64,000 bases of DNA, taken from contig NZ_JSVC01000011.1 in assembly GCF_000814475.1 (NCBI RefSeq), positions 124,001-188,000 of the forward strand, read 5' to 3'. The DNA comes from Flavihumibacter solisilvae (lineage in GTDB: Bacteria > Bacteroidota > Bacteroidia > Chitinophagales > Chitinophagaceae). Numbering within the stretch: the stretch's first letter is position 1; the number at the start of each line of letters is the position of its first letter. A program made the translations under genes and the position numbers. Below are positions 8,232 through 16,393 of this stretch, in pieces. Under the pieces are notes generated by a model. The model was not told the DNA's origin. It was given only the letters and a program-made list of their open reading frames with translations, and searched no databases.

Positions 8232-9140
8232 TTAGTGAGGTGTTGTAGTTTCCTGTGTGGACGGGAGCCCCGATTCAAAAGGAAAGTTGCGATCAACCGG
8301 AGGCAAATAATACACGCTTGGTTTCGTACCCAGGTCTTCCATCAGCCGGTAGCCTGCTTTGTCACGGATCAATTCACTGAAACGGAAGGTTTCGGTACCA
8401 TTGGTAACAGAATCTTCGATTATATCGCCAAAAAAGAATACCCCATTCGGGCAGGCCGTTACGCAGTGTGGCAATTCATCTTTCCTGACTTTATCGGGAC
8501 AGAAATCGCATTTCCCTACAGTTCCCTTTTTTTGCGGAATACTCGACTCGCAGGAATAATGCTGGCTTGCCAGGGGCTCGGGCACTCCGGGATCTTCCCA
8601 GTTAAACACGCGGGTGGTATAAGGACAGGCTGCCATGCAAAACCGGCAACCAATACAACGGTCACTGTCGATGGCAACTATTCCATCCTCACGTTTGAAC
8701 GTAGCATCAACCGGGCATACTTTAACGCAGGGTGGAGAATCGCAGTGCATGCAGGTGGTAGGTTGCCAGTAAGGTGCCGTGTGATCGCCATCCTGCATCT
8801 GGTAGATCTTGATCCAGTTATGATCGGGGTGAAGGGCATGCGCATGGTTACAGGACTCCCTGCACTTGCCTACATTCTTACACCGCGCAAGGTCAATAAC
8901 CATCACAAATTTTTTGCCCTTGATTCCCACCCGCTCTTCGGCATTGCTTAGCGGAGGTAAATCCGGAACAGGTTTGAGAAATGCACGGTCGACCTCAATT
9001 TCTTCGCCGTCTACCGAGAGCAGTTTTACTTTCTCACCAGATGGCTGGATGGAATTTTCCCCCGAAGAACACCCGGGGTTCAACATTGCCATCAACCCAC
9101 CGGCGATAAACGCTCTCCGGCTGGATAAATTATCTTCCAT
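8232..9140 (-). CDS. Tat-exported 4Fe-4S ferredoxin subunit (DmsB/HmcB/NrfC type)
   Basis: A 302-aa iron-sulfur protein. Residues 7-16 are a twin-arginine signal (SSRRAFIAGG) followed by a possible lipobox Cys24. Cysteines fall into four groups: 87/93/97, 130/133/138/142, 162/165/168/172 and 211/214/226/230, giving 15 ligands instead of 16. One of four clusters therefore lacks a Cys and could be a [3Fe-4S] or differently ligated centre. Between signal and clusters is a short module VKLLSVDGEEIEVDRAFL that recurs in the neighbouring 72-aa protein. It would be the periplasmic electron carrier between cytochromes and the NrfD subunit. Confidence 0.9.
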   Translation of the reverse strand: MEDNLSSRRAFIAGGLMAMLNPGCSSGENSIQPSGEKVKLLSVDGEEIEVDRAFLKPVPDLPPLSNAEERVGIKGKKFVMVIDLARCKNVGKCRESCNHAHALHPDHNWIKIYQMQDGDHTAPYWQPTTCMHCDSPPCVKVCPVDATFKREDGIVAIDSDRCIGCRFCMAACPYTTRVFNWEDPGVPEPLASQHYSCESSIPQKKGTVGKCDFCPDKVRKDELPHCVTACPNGVFFFGDIIEDSVTNGTETFRFSELIRDKAGYRLMEDLGTKPSVYYLPPVDRNFPFESGLPSTQETTTPH

Positions 9141-9164
9141 GATTTTCAGTTTATGATGGAGTTA

Positions 9165-9383
9165 TCAGTTTCGCTGAACCCAATTTTTGATTTCCTCTTT
9201 TTCCACGGATCTCTTCTTCCGGCTGATGTACTTTGAATCCACTTCTACGAGTTTGCCGTCGTGGGAAAGAAACTTCATCGTCGTTACCTCCTCCTTTTTC
9301 CCGGAAGAAAAAATCCTGCGAAACATAAGACCTGAAAACACTGCAGTGAACCAGTATAACAAGGTTCTCCGGTTATTCTTCAT
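9165..9383 (-). CDS. 72-aa membrane-tethered protein related to the N-terminus of the ferredoxin subunit
   Basis: The N-terminus has a twin Arg (NNRRTLLYWFTAVFSGLMF) followed by one hydrophobic stretch. Then comes MKFLSHDGKLVEVDSKYI, which matches in spacing and residues the segment VKLLSVDGEEIEVDRAFL of the 302-aa ferredoxin encoded 24 nt downstream. It ends in a charged tail and has no cysteines. It looks like a stand-alone copy of the ferredoxin's leader module, so it may be a small structural or assembly subunit, or a remnant of partial duplication. Intact frame, conserved position and operon spacing (7 nt after the cytochrome c gene) favour a real gene. Confidence 0.7.
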   Translation of the reverse strand: MKNNRRTLLYWFTAVFSGLMFRRIFSSGKKEEVTTMKFLSHDGKLVEVDSKYISRKKRSVEKEEIKNWVQRN

Positions 9384-9389
9384 ACATAT

Positions 9390-9794
9390 TTATTTCAGTG
9401 TCCTGATATAATTCACTACGCTCCAGATATCATTTTCATCCGGAATTTTCTTCTTGAAGTTTGGCATATCACCTTTTCCTTCTGAAGTTTTATAGAAGAG
9501 TGCACCATCGGACTGGCCTTGTGTTTCCGGCTTCGTAAAATCTCCCGGATGCGTTTTCAGGTTTGCCGACTTGGTACCATCGCCCTTACCGGTTTTACCA
9601 TGACAAGACTGGCAATGCTTTGCCCAAAGTGACTTACCAGTTGCAATAGACTCTGCTGAAGAAGCCACAGGGTTGGCCATCTTCTGGTATTTATCGGGCA
9701 CTGTCCAGCCGTCCTGGAAACCCATAACAGCAAATGCGGAAAACATTATTGCTCCCGCCACCAAACAATAAACAATAGGAAGTTTAGCTCTCAT
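9390..9794 (-). CDS. Monoheme c-type cytochrome (class I)
   Basis: A 134-aa secreted or membrane-anchored cytochrome: an N-terminal hydrophobic signal (about residues 5-25), the heme-binding CQSCH at about 60-64 followed by GKTGKGDG, a likely axial Met in DMPNFKKKIPDENDIW, and the C-terminal helix VVNYIRTL. This is the common caa3/SoxX-like small cytochrome fold. It acts in the periplasm as a one-electron carrier, presumably the partner that exchanges electrons with the ferredoxin/NrfD pair or with a terminal oxidase elsewhere. It precedes the 72-aa protein by 7 nt. Confidence 0.9.
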   Translation of the reverse strand: MRAKLPIVYCLVAGAIMFSAFAVMGFQDGWTVPDKYQKMANPVASSAESIATGKSLWAKHCQSCHGKTGKGDGTKSANLKTHPGDFTKPETQGQSDGALFYKTSEGKGDMPNFKKKIPDENDIWSVVNYIRTLK

Positions 9795-9827
9795 AACATA
9801 TTTTTTTAAGTGTATTGATTATAAACT

Positions 9828-10763
9828 TTAGTAATTCCAAAGCCTCGTTATATTAAATCCGATCAGGAATTCACCTTTTGTGAAATCGTTCGTGTTATAC
9901 ATGTTGTTCTGTTGCGGCGATAAATAATAATAATTGCCGGCGAAAAACTGGAACGCATGCGCACTGGTACTGATCTCAAGCCCCAATGAAATGTTCGGGT
10001 GTGGGTTCCCTGCCTTGTGCTTGGTAATCGGCTGGTCATAATTTGCAATGATTGCCATGGATTCTTTCAGCTTATACCGGCCGGATACCGCAACAGCGAA
10101 ATGGTTATGATTTCTTTCTTCACTTACTTTTCCGGGTTCACTGTAATAGCCATTCACCACATTGGTGTGTGAAAGGCTGGGTGCTACCTGTGCTGAAAAC
10201 TTCGGGGTAATTTTCCGGGCAATGATGATCTGGTTAAAGTAGGTCAGCCGGTCTGAAAAGTTCTGGAAATTATCGCTGGACCTTGAATCAATGGCAGCGT
10301 TCCCATAGTATGTAATGCTTACAGGCCAGCGACCCGAGGACATCTGCTCAATTATCGCATACTTCACATTCGCATCCCACATCATTTTATATTTGGTAAT
10401 ACCGACACCCACGTTCAATTTATTTATCGGTGCATAGCTTGCTCCAATCCGGATATTGGATGATGCGAACAGTCCGAAAAAATCTTCGTACCCATTCTCC
10501 CATACGCCGAAGCGGTGCAGGATATCCATTTCGAAAGTGCCTTTAACCGGCACCATAACGGTCTGGTTATCGATAATCCAGATGCTTTCAAAAGTATTTT
10601 TGACAACGGTAGGTTTCGGCTTTTGCGCGACTGCAGTCGCCGCCTGTGCTGTATCCTGTGCATAAACTGCCGCTGTGCCAAATCCCATTGCCCATAACAC
10701 CAATATCCAAACGAGGCATGGCCCTCTTACTATTTTCCAGGTAATTAAAGTTTTCATGCGCAT
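9828..10763 (-). CDS. DUF5777-family outer-membrane beta-barrel-like protein
   Basis: A 311-aa protein with a signal peptide ending at VYAQ. It then consists of alternating polar/hydrophobic strands rich in Gly, Tyr and Asn, ending in an aromatic residue (ITRLWNY), as expected for an outer-membrane barrel. The segments FFGLFASSNIRIGASYAP and NPHPNISLGLEISTSAHAFQ are typical of DUF5777, a Bacteroidota family usually found beside cytochrome c, YceI and NrfD genes. ATG 10763 (MRMKTL) or ATG 10757 (MKTL) fits the signal; a longer upstream frame would run into the preceding gene. Function is unknown; a pore or an outer-membrane anchor for the electron-transfer complex is possible. Confidence 0.8.
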   Translation of the reverse strand: MRMKTLITWKIVRGPCLVWILVLWAMGFGTAAVYAQDTAQAATAVAQKPKPTVVKNTFESIWIIDNQTVMVPVKGTFEMDILHRFGVWENGYEDFFGLFASSNIRIGASYAPINKLNVGVGITKYKMMWDANVKYAIIEQMSSGRWPVSITYYGNAAIDSRSSDNFQNFSDRLTYFNQIIIARKITPKFSAQVAPSLSHTNVVNGYYSEPGKVSEERNHNHFAVAVSGRYKLKESMAIIANYDQPITKHKAGNPHPNISLGLEISTSAHAFQFFAGNYYYLSPQQNNMYNTNDFTKGEFLIGFNITRLWNY

Positions 10764-10776
10764 TGTTTTGGCGTAT

Positions 10777-11166
10777 TTAATTGTTGGGCGCACCATTCCG
10801 GATCCAGTCCAGGATAAGTTGCGCATCAGATGGCTTCAATGCACCGGTGGGTGGCATTGATCCTGATTGTACAACAGTATAGATCGTGCTGGAATTCGGC
10901 ACTGCAGTATTCACATAGCCTCCAGACATGAGGGATGTGTAAGCCTTTTCAGGAACAAGTGAAGGCGCATGTGCAGGCACTTCATCATGACAACCGGTTC
11001 CATTGCAATGTGTGTTAAACAATGGAATCAGGTCACCACTGAAGCTGACAAACTGCGGTGGACCGTTCGGGTCGGAACCCGGACTGAGAACATCATTGTA
11101 ACACCCTGGGGACAGCAGCATACACATAACAATCCCGGTCAGGACAAAACATAGTTTACCTTTCAT
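10777..11166 (-). CDS. Lipoprotein with CX4CH heme-binding-like motif
   Basis: A 129-aa protein with a lipoprotein signal (lipobox around LLSPGC22). It contains CNGTGCH, a c-type heme motif with four residues between the cysteines instead of two, and a possible axial Met in GSMPPTGALKPSDAQLILDWI, which closely resembles the C-terminal helix of small cytochromes c. CX4CH is known from some multiheme cytochromes c3. The protein would sit on the periplasmic face of the inner or outer membrane. It lies 13 nt before the DUF5777 gene and 41 nt after the YceI gene, in the same operon. Confidence 0.8.
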   Translation of the reverse strand: MKGKLCFVLTGIVMCMLLSPGCYNDVLSPGSDPNGPPQFVSFSGDLIPLFNTHCNGTGCHDEVPAHAPSLVPEKAYTSLMSGGYVNTAVPNSSTIYTVVQSGSMPPTGALKPSDAQLILDWIRNGAPNN

Positions 11167-11207
11167 AACAGAGGCATTGAAGAGTAAAAAAGATCTCCAG
11201 GACTGGC

Positions 11208-11882
11208 TTACTGTGCCACCCTGAAATTGGCGTTACACTTTACATCCACGTTATCGCCTATGTTGGTCGACGCTATTAAGAAATCTGTTTTGGCCAGGAA
11301 CTGGAACTGCAGGCTGAACCCATGTACCACATTGGTTCCGGAAGTTACTTTACCATCATAGTCCATTTTGCAGGTCACCTCCTTGGTGACCCCATTGAAA
11401 ATGAGATCAGCCTTTACATTGTAGCCCTTATCAGTAGTACTTAATTCAACCGATTTACTCCGGATAATAGCGAGGTTCTCATCTTCGTCAGTTAAAGTAG
11501 CATCGGTCCCGAAGGTTTGCAGGAGACATCCATCATCCCGCCCCGGCTCACTGGTATTAACTGTATTCAGCCAAACCCAGGCTTCGAAGCGAATGCCCGC
11601 AGCGTTGGATTCATCGAAGTCAAAAATATTGAAGCCGAAATTATCGAACCGGCCTGTTAACAGTGCGGTTGACCCGAGATACTGGGTCGACCACTGTACA
11701 TTGGAATGTGCCTTATCAAAAGTGGTGTTCGTGTTGGCCAGTGTCACTTTTTCTTCGCCGCGTGTTATATCTGGTCCCTTACTGGACAAAACTTCATCAT
11801 CATGCGTACATCCTACGACATAGCCAATAAGGCATACTGCAACAATTATTACGCCCATTATTCGCTCGCTGTAATGTTTCAT
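11208..11882 (-). CDS. YceI-family lipoprotein
   Basis: A 224-aa secreted protein with a lipobox (IGYVVGC25). The YceI signatures follow: FDKAHSNVQWSTQYLGSTALLTGRFDNFGF near residue 55 and the late LIFNGVTKEVTCKM. YceI proteins form a lipocalin-like barrel that binds isoprenoid quinones or similar long-chain amphiphiles. Unlike classic YceI it carries extra acidic loops and two Cys (CLLQTFG, TCKM). It is the first gene of the electron-transfer operon, so it may bind the quinone pool or shuttle a hydrophobic redox molecule for the NrfD complex (inference). A dyad about 80 bp upstream may be its control site. Confidence 0.88.
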   Translation of the reverse strand: MKHYSERIMGVIIVAVCLIGYVVGCTHDDEVLSSKGPDITRGEEKVTLANTNTTFDKAHSNVQWSTQYLGSTALLTGRFDNFGFNIFDFDESNAAGIRFEAWVWLNTVNTSEPGRDDGCLLQTFGTDATLTDEDENLAIIRSKSVELSTTDKGYNVKADLIFNGVTKEVTCKMDYDGKVTSGTNVVHGFSLQFQFLAKTDFLIASTNIGDNVDVKCNANFRVAQ

Positions 11883-11961
11883 AAGCGCTCAATTAAAATG
11901 TTCTGGTGTATTTCAGGCAAATAGTTTCCAGTACGGATATCGTGCTACCAGCTGAGCAAAC

Positions 11962-11987
11962 CAACTGTTGAGGGGAATTAACAGTTG
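11962..11987. promoter_or_regulatory. 8-bp inverted repeat upstream of the electron-transfer operon
   Basis: CAACTGTT at 11962-11969 and AACAGTTG at 11980-11987 form a perfect inverted repeat around a 10-nt spacer. It lies 80 bp before the YceI start and 70 bp after the UvrA-like stop (both on the minus strand). No T-tract follows on either strand, so an operator is more likely than a terminator. Confidence 0.35.
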
Positions 11988-12056
11988 CTAATCGAAGTAG
12001 TTACAAGGTAATACTATTTGGGGGAACGCTACATAGCGGAGAGCCGGATTTTACCG

Positions 12057-14585
12057 TTAAATAAGCCTTGATAATTTTAGCTCCCGGTGCAGGTAAACGG
12101 CTGTCTTGCTTTCTTTTGAATTTGCAACGTGAATTGGAGTGCCTTCAGCAACAATGTGCCCACCCTCCTCGCCTGCGCCGGGTCCCATGTCCATAACCCA
12201 ATCACTTCGTGCGATCACGCTCATATCATGTTCAACAACGATCACTGTGTTGCCCGCATCAACGAGCCGATTCAATTGGGTGACAAGCTTTTCTACGTCT
12301 GCGGGGTGAAGGCCGGTTGTTGGCTCGTCAAGGACATACAGCGTATTGCCACGGCCTGTCCGCTGTAATTCAGTCGCCAGTTTAATGCGCTGGGCTTCGC
12401 CGCCTGACAACTCGGTAGCAGGTTGTCCAAGCCGGATATAACCGAGTCCGACTTCCTGCAATACATACAGTGACCGCTTCACACTTTCGTCTTCCGTAAA
12501 GAATTCATGCGCTTCATCAACGGTCATTGCCAGTACTTCGGCGATATTTTTCTCCCGGTATTTTATCTCCAGCGTTTTTGCATTGTACCGTGAACCGTTA
12601 CAAACAGGGCAGGGAGAATACACGCTTGGCAGGAATAACAATTCCACCATCACGAAACCTTCCCCTTCACAATTATCGCACCGGCCCTTCCCAACATTGA
12701 AAGAAAAGCGGCCGGCATCGTAGTGTCTTGCCTTTGCTGCTTTTGCGGAAGCAAATAATTTCCGGACGTGATCAAATAAGCCGGTATAAGTAGCCAGGTT
12801 GGACCGTGGTGTACGGCCGATGGGCCGCTGGTCAACCTGCACGAGCCTTTTGATTTTTTCCATTCCGCCAGTGATCTTCCCACCGATGGTTACCACATTT
12901 TCCTGCTGCAACGTATCCTGTTCTTCCTCTTCCTGCGGAAGTTCATGGCCGAGATGAGCTGCAACCAGCTCTACCAAAACCTGGCTGACCAGGCTTGATT
13001 TCCCAGATCCCGATACTCCAGTGATACTTGTAAGCACCCCCAGCGGAAACCTCGCATCGAGATCCACCAGGTTGTTGCGGGAAACACTTTTCAATTGCAA
13101 CCAGTCATGGGGCTTACGTGGGTTAAGTGGAGTAAAAACATTATCATCGAACAGGTGGCGGCCGGTCCGGGAGTTTTCAATATCCTTCAGTCCTTCCGGC
13201 GGGCCACTGTACAATATTTCTCCGCCACGTTCGCCCGCGGCCGGACCCACATCAACGATCCAGTCGGCATGACGGATCACATCAAGTTCATGCTCTACTA
13301 TAAATAAAGAATTGCCTGATGACTTTAATAAGTCCAGCACTTTCAACAGGGCTTCCGTATCAGCAGGATGCAGTCCGGCAGATGGTTCATCCAGCACGTA
13401 TACAACACCAAAGAGATTCGAGTGCACCTGGGTTGCCAGTCGCAGCCGTTGTAATTCGCCTGGTGACAAAGTCGGAGTACTTCGTTCGAGCGACAGGTAT
13501 CCCAAACCAAGATCCATCAGCACTCGCAGTCTCGCTACAAGGTCTTCTGCAATCCGTTGCGCCACCAACACTTTCTCCTGGTGATCCTTTGCCACTTTTT
13601 GATCCAGGGTCGCTGTGCCATCGGCATAGGAATTGAAAATTCCCGATAACTTTTTTAACGGCAACCTCGATAACTCCGTAATATCATAACCTGCGAATTT
13701 TATTGAAAGTGATTCGCGGCGAAGTCGTTTACCCATGCAGGTTGGACATTCGGTACTCAGCATGTACTGGGATACCCGCTTCTTCATCAACGCGCTCTGT
13801 GTATTGGCGAACGTATGCAACACATAGCGCCTCGCACCGGTAAAGGTTCCCATATAACTCGGTTCCATCTTACGTTTAAGCGCCTCTTTCACTTCTTCAG
13901 GGTTAAAGCCGGCATAAACCGGTACAGTAGGCTGCTCATCAGTAAAGAGGATCCAGTCACGATCTTTTTTCGACAGCTTTTTCCAGGGGATGTCCACATT
14001 GAATTCCAGCGTGGTTAATATATCCCGGAGGTTCTGGCCCTGCCAGGCTGTCGGCCAGGCTGCAATGGCCCGTTCCCTGATGGTCAAGCTATCATCCGGT
14101 ACCATGGATTTCTCGGTCACATCGTAAATACGGCCAAGGCCATGACACTGCGGACAGGCACCTTCCGGTGTATTCGGGGAGAACGATTCAGCATACAACA
14201 GCGCTTGCCCCTTTGGGTAAGTACCCGCCCGGGAATACAGCATTCTCAGCAGGTTGGACAAAGTAGTTACAGAACCAACGGATGACCTGGTTGTCGGGGA
14301 ACTCCGTTGTTGCTGGAGCGCGATTGCCGGCGGAAGTCCATCGATAGTATCCACCACCGGTACCGGCATTTGGTGAAACAGGCGTCGCGCATATGGTGAC
14401 ACCGATTCGAGATAGCGGCGTTGCGCTTCTGCGTAAAGTGTTCCGAAAGCTAAAGATGATTTACCTGAACCTGATACCCCGGTAAAAACTACCAGTGCAT
14501 CGCGGGGAATCTGGAGTGAAACGTTTTTAAGATTGTGTTCGCGGGCTCCCCGTACCTGGACAAATCCGTTACGATGTGTGGCCAT
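12057..14585 (-). CDS. Short UvrA-like excinuclease ABC ATPase (UvrA paralogue)
   Basis: 842 aa with two ABC ATPase modules. Each has a Walker A (GVSGSGKSS), a signature motif ([29 protein letters not shown]) and a DEPxxGLHPAD Walker B region. UvrA zinc-finger cysteines are present in both halves (CPQCHGLG with [16 protein letters not shown] with CPVCNGSRY). It is about 100 residues shorter than canonical UvrA, as in the UvrA2/DrrC-like class linked in other bacteria to tolerance of DNA-binding drugs. It is a cytoplasmic, DNA-binding protein. ATG 14585 is chosen over a TTG at 14600. It is divergent from the USP-like gene and stands alone. Confidence 0.92.
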   Translation of the reverse strand: MATHRNGFVQVRGAREHNLKNVSLQIPRDALVVFTGVSGSGKSSLAFGTLYAEAQRRYLESVSPYARRLFHQMPVPVVDTIDGLPPAIALQQQRSSPTTRSSVGSVTTLSNLLRMLYSRAGTYPKGQALLYAESFSPNTPEGACPQCHGLGRIYDVTEKSMVPDDSLTIRERAIAAWPTAWQGQNLRDILTTLEFNVDIPWKKLSKKDRDWILFTDEQPTVPVYAGFNPEEVKEALKRKMEPSYMGTFTGARRYVLHTFANTQSALMKKRVSQYMLSTECPTCMGKRLRRESLSIKFAGYDITELSRLPLKKLSGIFNSYADGTATLDQKVAKDHQEKVLVAQRIAEDLVARLRVLMDLGLGYLSLERSTPTLSPGELQRLRLATQVHSNLFGVVYVLDEPSAGLHPADTEALLKVLDLLKSSGNSLFIVEHELDVIRHADWIVDVGPAAGERGGEILYSGPPEGLKDIENSRTGRHLFDDNVFTPLNPRKPHDWLQLKSVSRNNLVDLDARFPLGVLTSITGVSGSGKSSLVSQVLVELVAAHLGHELPQEEEEQDTLQQENVVTIGGKITGGMEKIKRLVQVDQRPIGRTPRSNLATYTGLFDHVRKLFASAKAAKARHYDAGRFSFNVGKGRCDNCEGEGFVMVELLFLPSVYSPCPVCNGSRYNAKTLEIKYREKNIAEVLAMTVDEAHEFFTEDESVKRSLYVLQEVGLGYIRLGQPATELSGGEAQRIKLATELQRTGRGNTLYVLDEPTTGLHPADVEKLVTQLNRLVDAGNTVIVVEHDMSVIARSDWVMDMGPGAGEEGGHIVAEGTPIHVANSKESKTAVYLHRELKLSRLI

Positions 14586-14652
14586 GACAGCGTCATTCAA
14601 AACGTATGCCGGGAAATTGGCTATATTTATTAGAGACCATCAACAGATTTTT

Positions 14653-15162
14653 ATGGCAAAAGCGGTACTGCTGTTCAATGGTATAAACTACCCCCACCCT
14701 GCTGTTGACGATGCTTTGAGTTGGGCAAAGAAGCATCATGGATCGATCATCGCCATATTCCTGATCACCAGGAAGCAGGAAACAGAAGGCTATATCTGGC
14801 CAAGCGATCTTGATGAAGCTGAGAATATGAGCTCGAACAGGGATTCTTATTTCAGCAGCATTCGCATCATTGAAAGCAACATGCAGATGCTTAAGCATCA
14901 TATGGACCTGGAATCAATTGACGGAGATCTTGTCTTACTCGCAGATCCGACCGAAGAAGAATTGCGGAATGAATGCAGGGACGCGGATATGATCTTCGCA
15001 TCAGCAAAGATTTCAGAACCGGACATTCTTACCCAGGACAGCATTAACCTGAAAAAATTCCTGGAACATTTCCGGGGGACAGTAAACTGGATAAACAAAC
15101 CATTATGCCTTTTTTTTATTACAAACTTAATGCGCCAAGAGCCACTTTTCCTGCAGATATAA
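14653..15162 (+). CDS. Universal-stress-protein-like small protein
   Basis: A 169-aa cytoplasmic protein starting ATG 14653 (MAKAVLLFNG). It has a Rossmann-like alternation (VLLFNGI, HGSIIAIFLITR, DGDLVLLADPTEEEL, DADMIFASAKIS) resembling the UspA fold, but without a clear GxxGxxxxG nucleotide-binding motif. Its last 19 codons overlap the start of the YciI-like gene in another frame across a T8 run. The C-terminal residues after INKPL look unstructured and may be non-essential read-through. The family assignment is tentative; the intact frame and good start argue for a real gene. Confidence 0.6.
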   Translation: MAKAVLLFNGINYPHPAVDDALSWAKKHHGSIIAIFLITRKQETEGYIWPSDLDEAENMSSNRDSYFSSIRIIESNMQMLKHHMDLESIDGDLVLLADPTEEELRNECRDADMIFASAKISEPDILTQDSINLKKFLEHFRGTVNWINKPLCLFFITNLMRQEPLFLQI

Positions 15163-15404
15163 CTAAGGACGAAATAACTATGATGCAGGCACATGTGCTA
15201 TACTGGACGAATATCCTGGAGATGCATAAGGCAGTTGTTTTCGGGCCTGTTGTACACCCGGAGGGAGCTTTTGGGGTCGCCATACTCGAAGTGCAGGATG
15301 AGGCGGAGGCATTGTCGCTTGTGCAACATGATCCGGCGATACTTTCAAACCTGGGATTCGGGAGTGAAGTGTACCCGATGGCAAAGGCAATTGCGAGAAC
15401 CTGA
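15105..15404 (+). CDS. YciI-family (YCII-related) protein
   Basis: A 99-aa dimeric alpha/beta barrel protein. After the initial MPFFYYKL strand come QAHVLYWTN, AVVFGPVVHPEGAFGVAILEV and DEAEALSLVQHDPAI, which reproduce the YciI pattern of strand, GP loop and DP loop. Catalysis by this family is poorly defined; some members are dehalogenase-like or assist in catabolic steps. It starts inside the preceding USP-like gene (58-nt overlap), so translation is probably coupled. Cytoplasmic. Confidence 0.8.
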   Translation: MPFFYYKLNAPRATFPADITKDEITMMQAHVLYWTNILEMHKAVVFGPVVHPEGAFGVAILEVQDEAEALSLVQHDPAILSNLGFGSEVYPMAKAIART

Positions 15405-15462
15405 AGGCAGGAGGTCACGCAAAAAATAGTTGAAAAATAAAAGACACTGCATCATTTGTTCA

Positions 15463-15493
15463 TTGACTTGTGGCCGGAGGACTAATAGCTTTG
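15463..15493 (+). promoter_or_regulatory. Bacteroidota-type promoter for the SDR gene
   Basis: TTG at 15463-15465, a 20-nt spacer and TAGCTTTG at 15486-15493 match the Bacteroidota -33/-7 consensus (TTG, TAnnTTTG). The expected start is about 15498-15500, giving a leader of only about a dozen bases before the ATG at 15512. This supports that ATG over the upstream in-frame start at 15470, which would lie before transcription begins. Confidence 0.55.
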
Positions 15494-15511
15494 TGCTTTA
15501 AATTCAACAGG

Positions 15512-16375
15512 ATGAAAAATATCATTCTAACCGGGTCAAGCAGCGGATTTGGCTTAACTACAGCAAAAATACTTGCAGAAGCCGGGCACCGGGTGTTTGC
15601 AACAATGCGGAACACTAATGGCAGGAATGCAGCGACTGCAGCTTCTTTACTTCAATGGGCTGGTGACAACGCGCACCATCTGGAGGTTGTGGAACTGGAT
15701 GTTACCAGCGACGATTCCGTGAAACAGGCCATTGAATCCATCAGCATCAAAACGGGAGGAATTATCGATGTCCTTATCAATAATGCAGGCTCTGCGTATA
15801 TTGGTCTGAACGAAACACTGAGTGCCGCGCAAACCAACCAGATGTTCCAGATCAATGTAATTGGCGTAGACCGGATGATAAAGGCAGTTCTTCCTTTTAT
15901 GCACAGGCAGAAAGACGGATTACTGATCACTTTGTCAAGTGTCACTGCAAGACAACCGACACCTGTAATGGGCATTTATGCTTCAAGTAAAGCCGCTGTA
16001 GACGCGCTCTCAATGAGCTACTACTATGAGCTGAAATCCTCAGGAATTGATGTCAGCATTCTCCAGCCGGGAGCATACCAGACAACAGACATTGTCTCCA
16101 ACCAGATGGTACCGCAGAACCCGGCAGCTGAAAAGGATTATGCAGCAGACATGATCAACTACAAAAACGCCGTACTTAAATATTTTGAACCAACAGATTC
16201 AAGTCCAGACCCGCGCGAAATTGCGGACAAGATCCTTGAACTGATCGACACACCGAAGGGACAGAGACCATTATGGACACTGATCGGCGCGGGACAGCTG
16301 ACAGGCACTATCAGCAATATCAACAACAGTGTGAAGGACCTTGTTGACAAACTTGTGAGCAGGAGAGCTGATTAA
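15512..16375 (+). CDS. Short-chain dehydrogenase/reductase (SDR)
   Basis: A 287-aa classical SDR: the cofactor motif TGSSSGFG at residues 7-14, NNAGSAY near 90, catalytic Ser in LITLSSVT and YASSKAAVDALS (YxxxK) around residue 155. Substitution of the usual GxxxGxG by GSSSGFG is still within the NADP(H)-preferring pattern. No export signal; cytoplasmic. Substrate unknown; the long C-terminal portion (DPREIADKILELIDTPKGQRP) is typical of SDRs annotated as ketoreductases of broad specificity. It has its own promoter and is convergent with the hydroxy-acid oxidase gene. Confidence 0.9.
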   Translation: MKNIILTGSSSGFGLTTAKILAEAGHRVFATMRNTNGRNAATAASLLQWAGDNAHHLEVVELDVTSDDSVKQAIESISIKTGGIIDVLINNAGSAYIGLNETLSAAQTNQMFQINVIGVDRMIKAVLPFMHRQKDGLLITLSSVTARQPTPVMGIYASSKAAVDALSMSYYYELKSSGIDVSILQPGAYQTTDIVSNQMVPQNPAAEKDYAADMINYKNAVLKYFEPTDSSPDPREIADKILELIDTPKGQRPLWTLIGAGQLTGTISNINNSVKDLVDKLVSRRAD

Positions 16376-16393
16376 TAATTGCCGGTTGACAGT

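Noticed and set aside
6904-11882. Alternative complex III
   Set aside because: No pentaheme ActA, no ActB molybdopterin-like domain and no ActD/E/F set are present; only NrfD and ferredoxin-type parts match.
14653-15162. Frameshift splitting one gene into the USP-like and YciI-like frames
   Set aside because: The YciI frame has its own ATG and full-length single-domain fold, so a single fused protein is unlikely.
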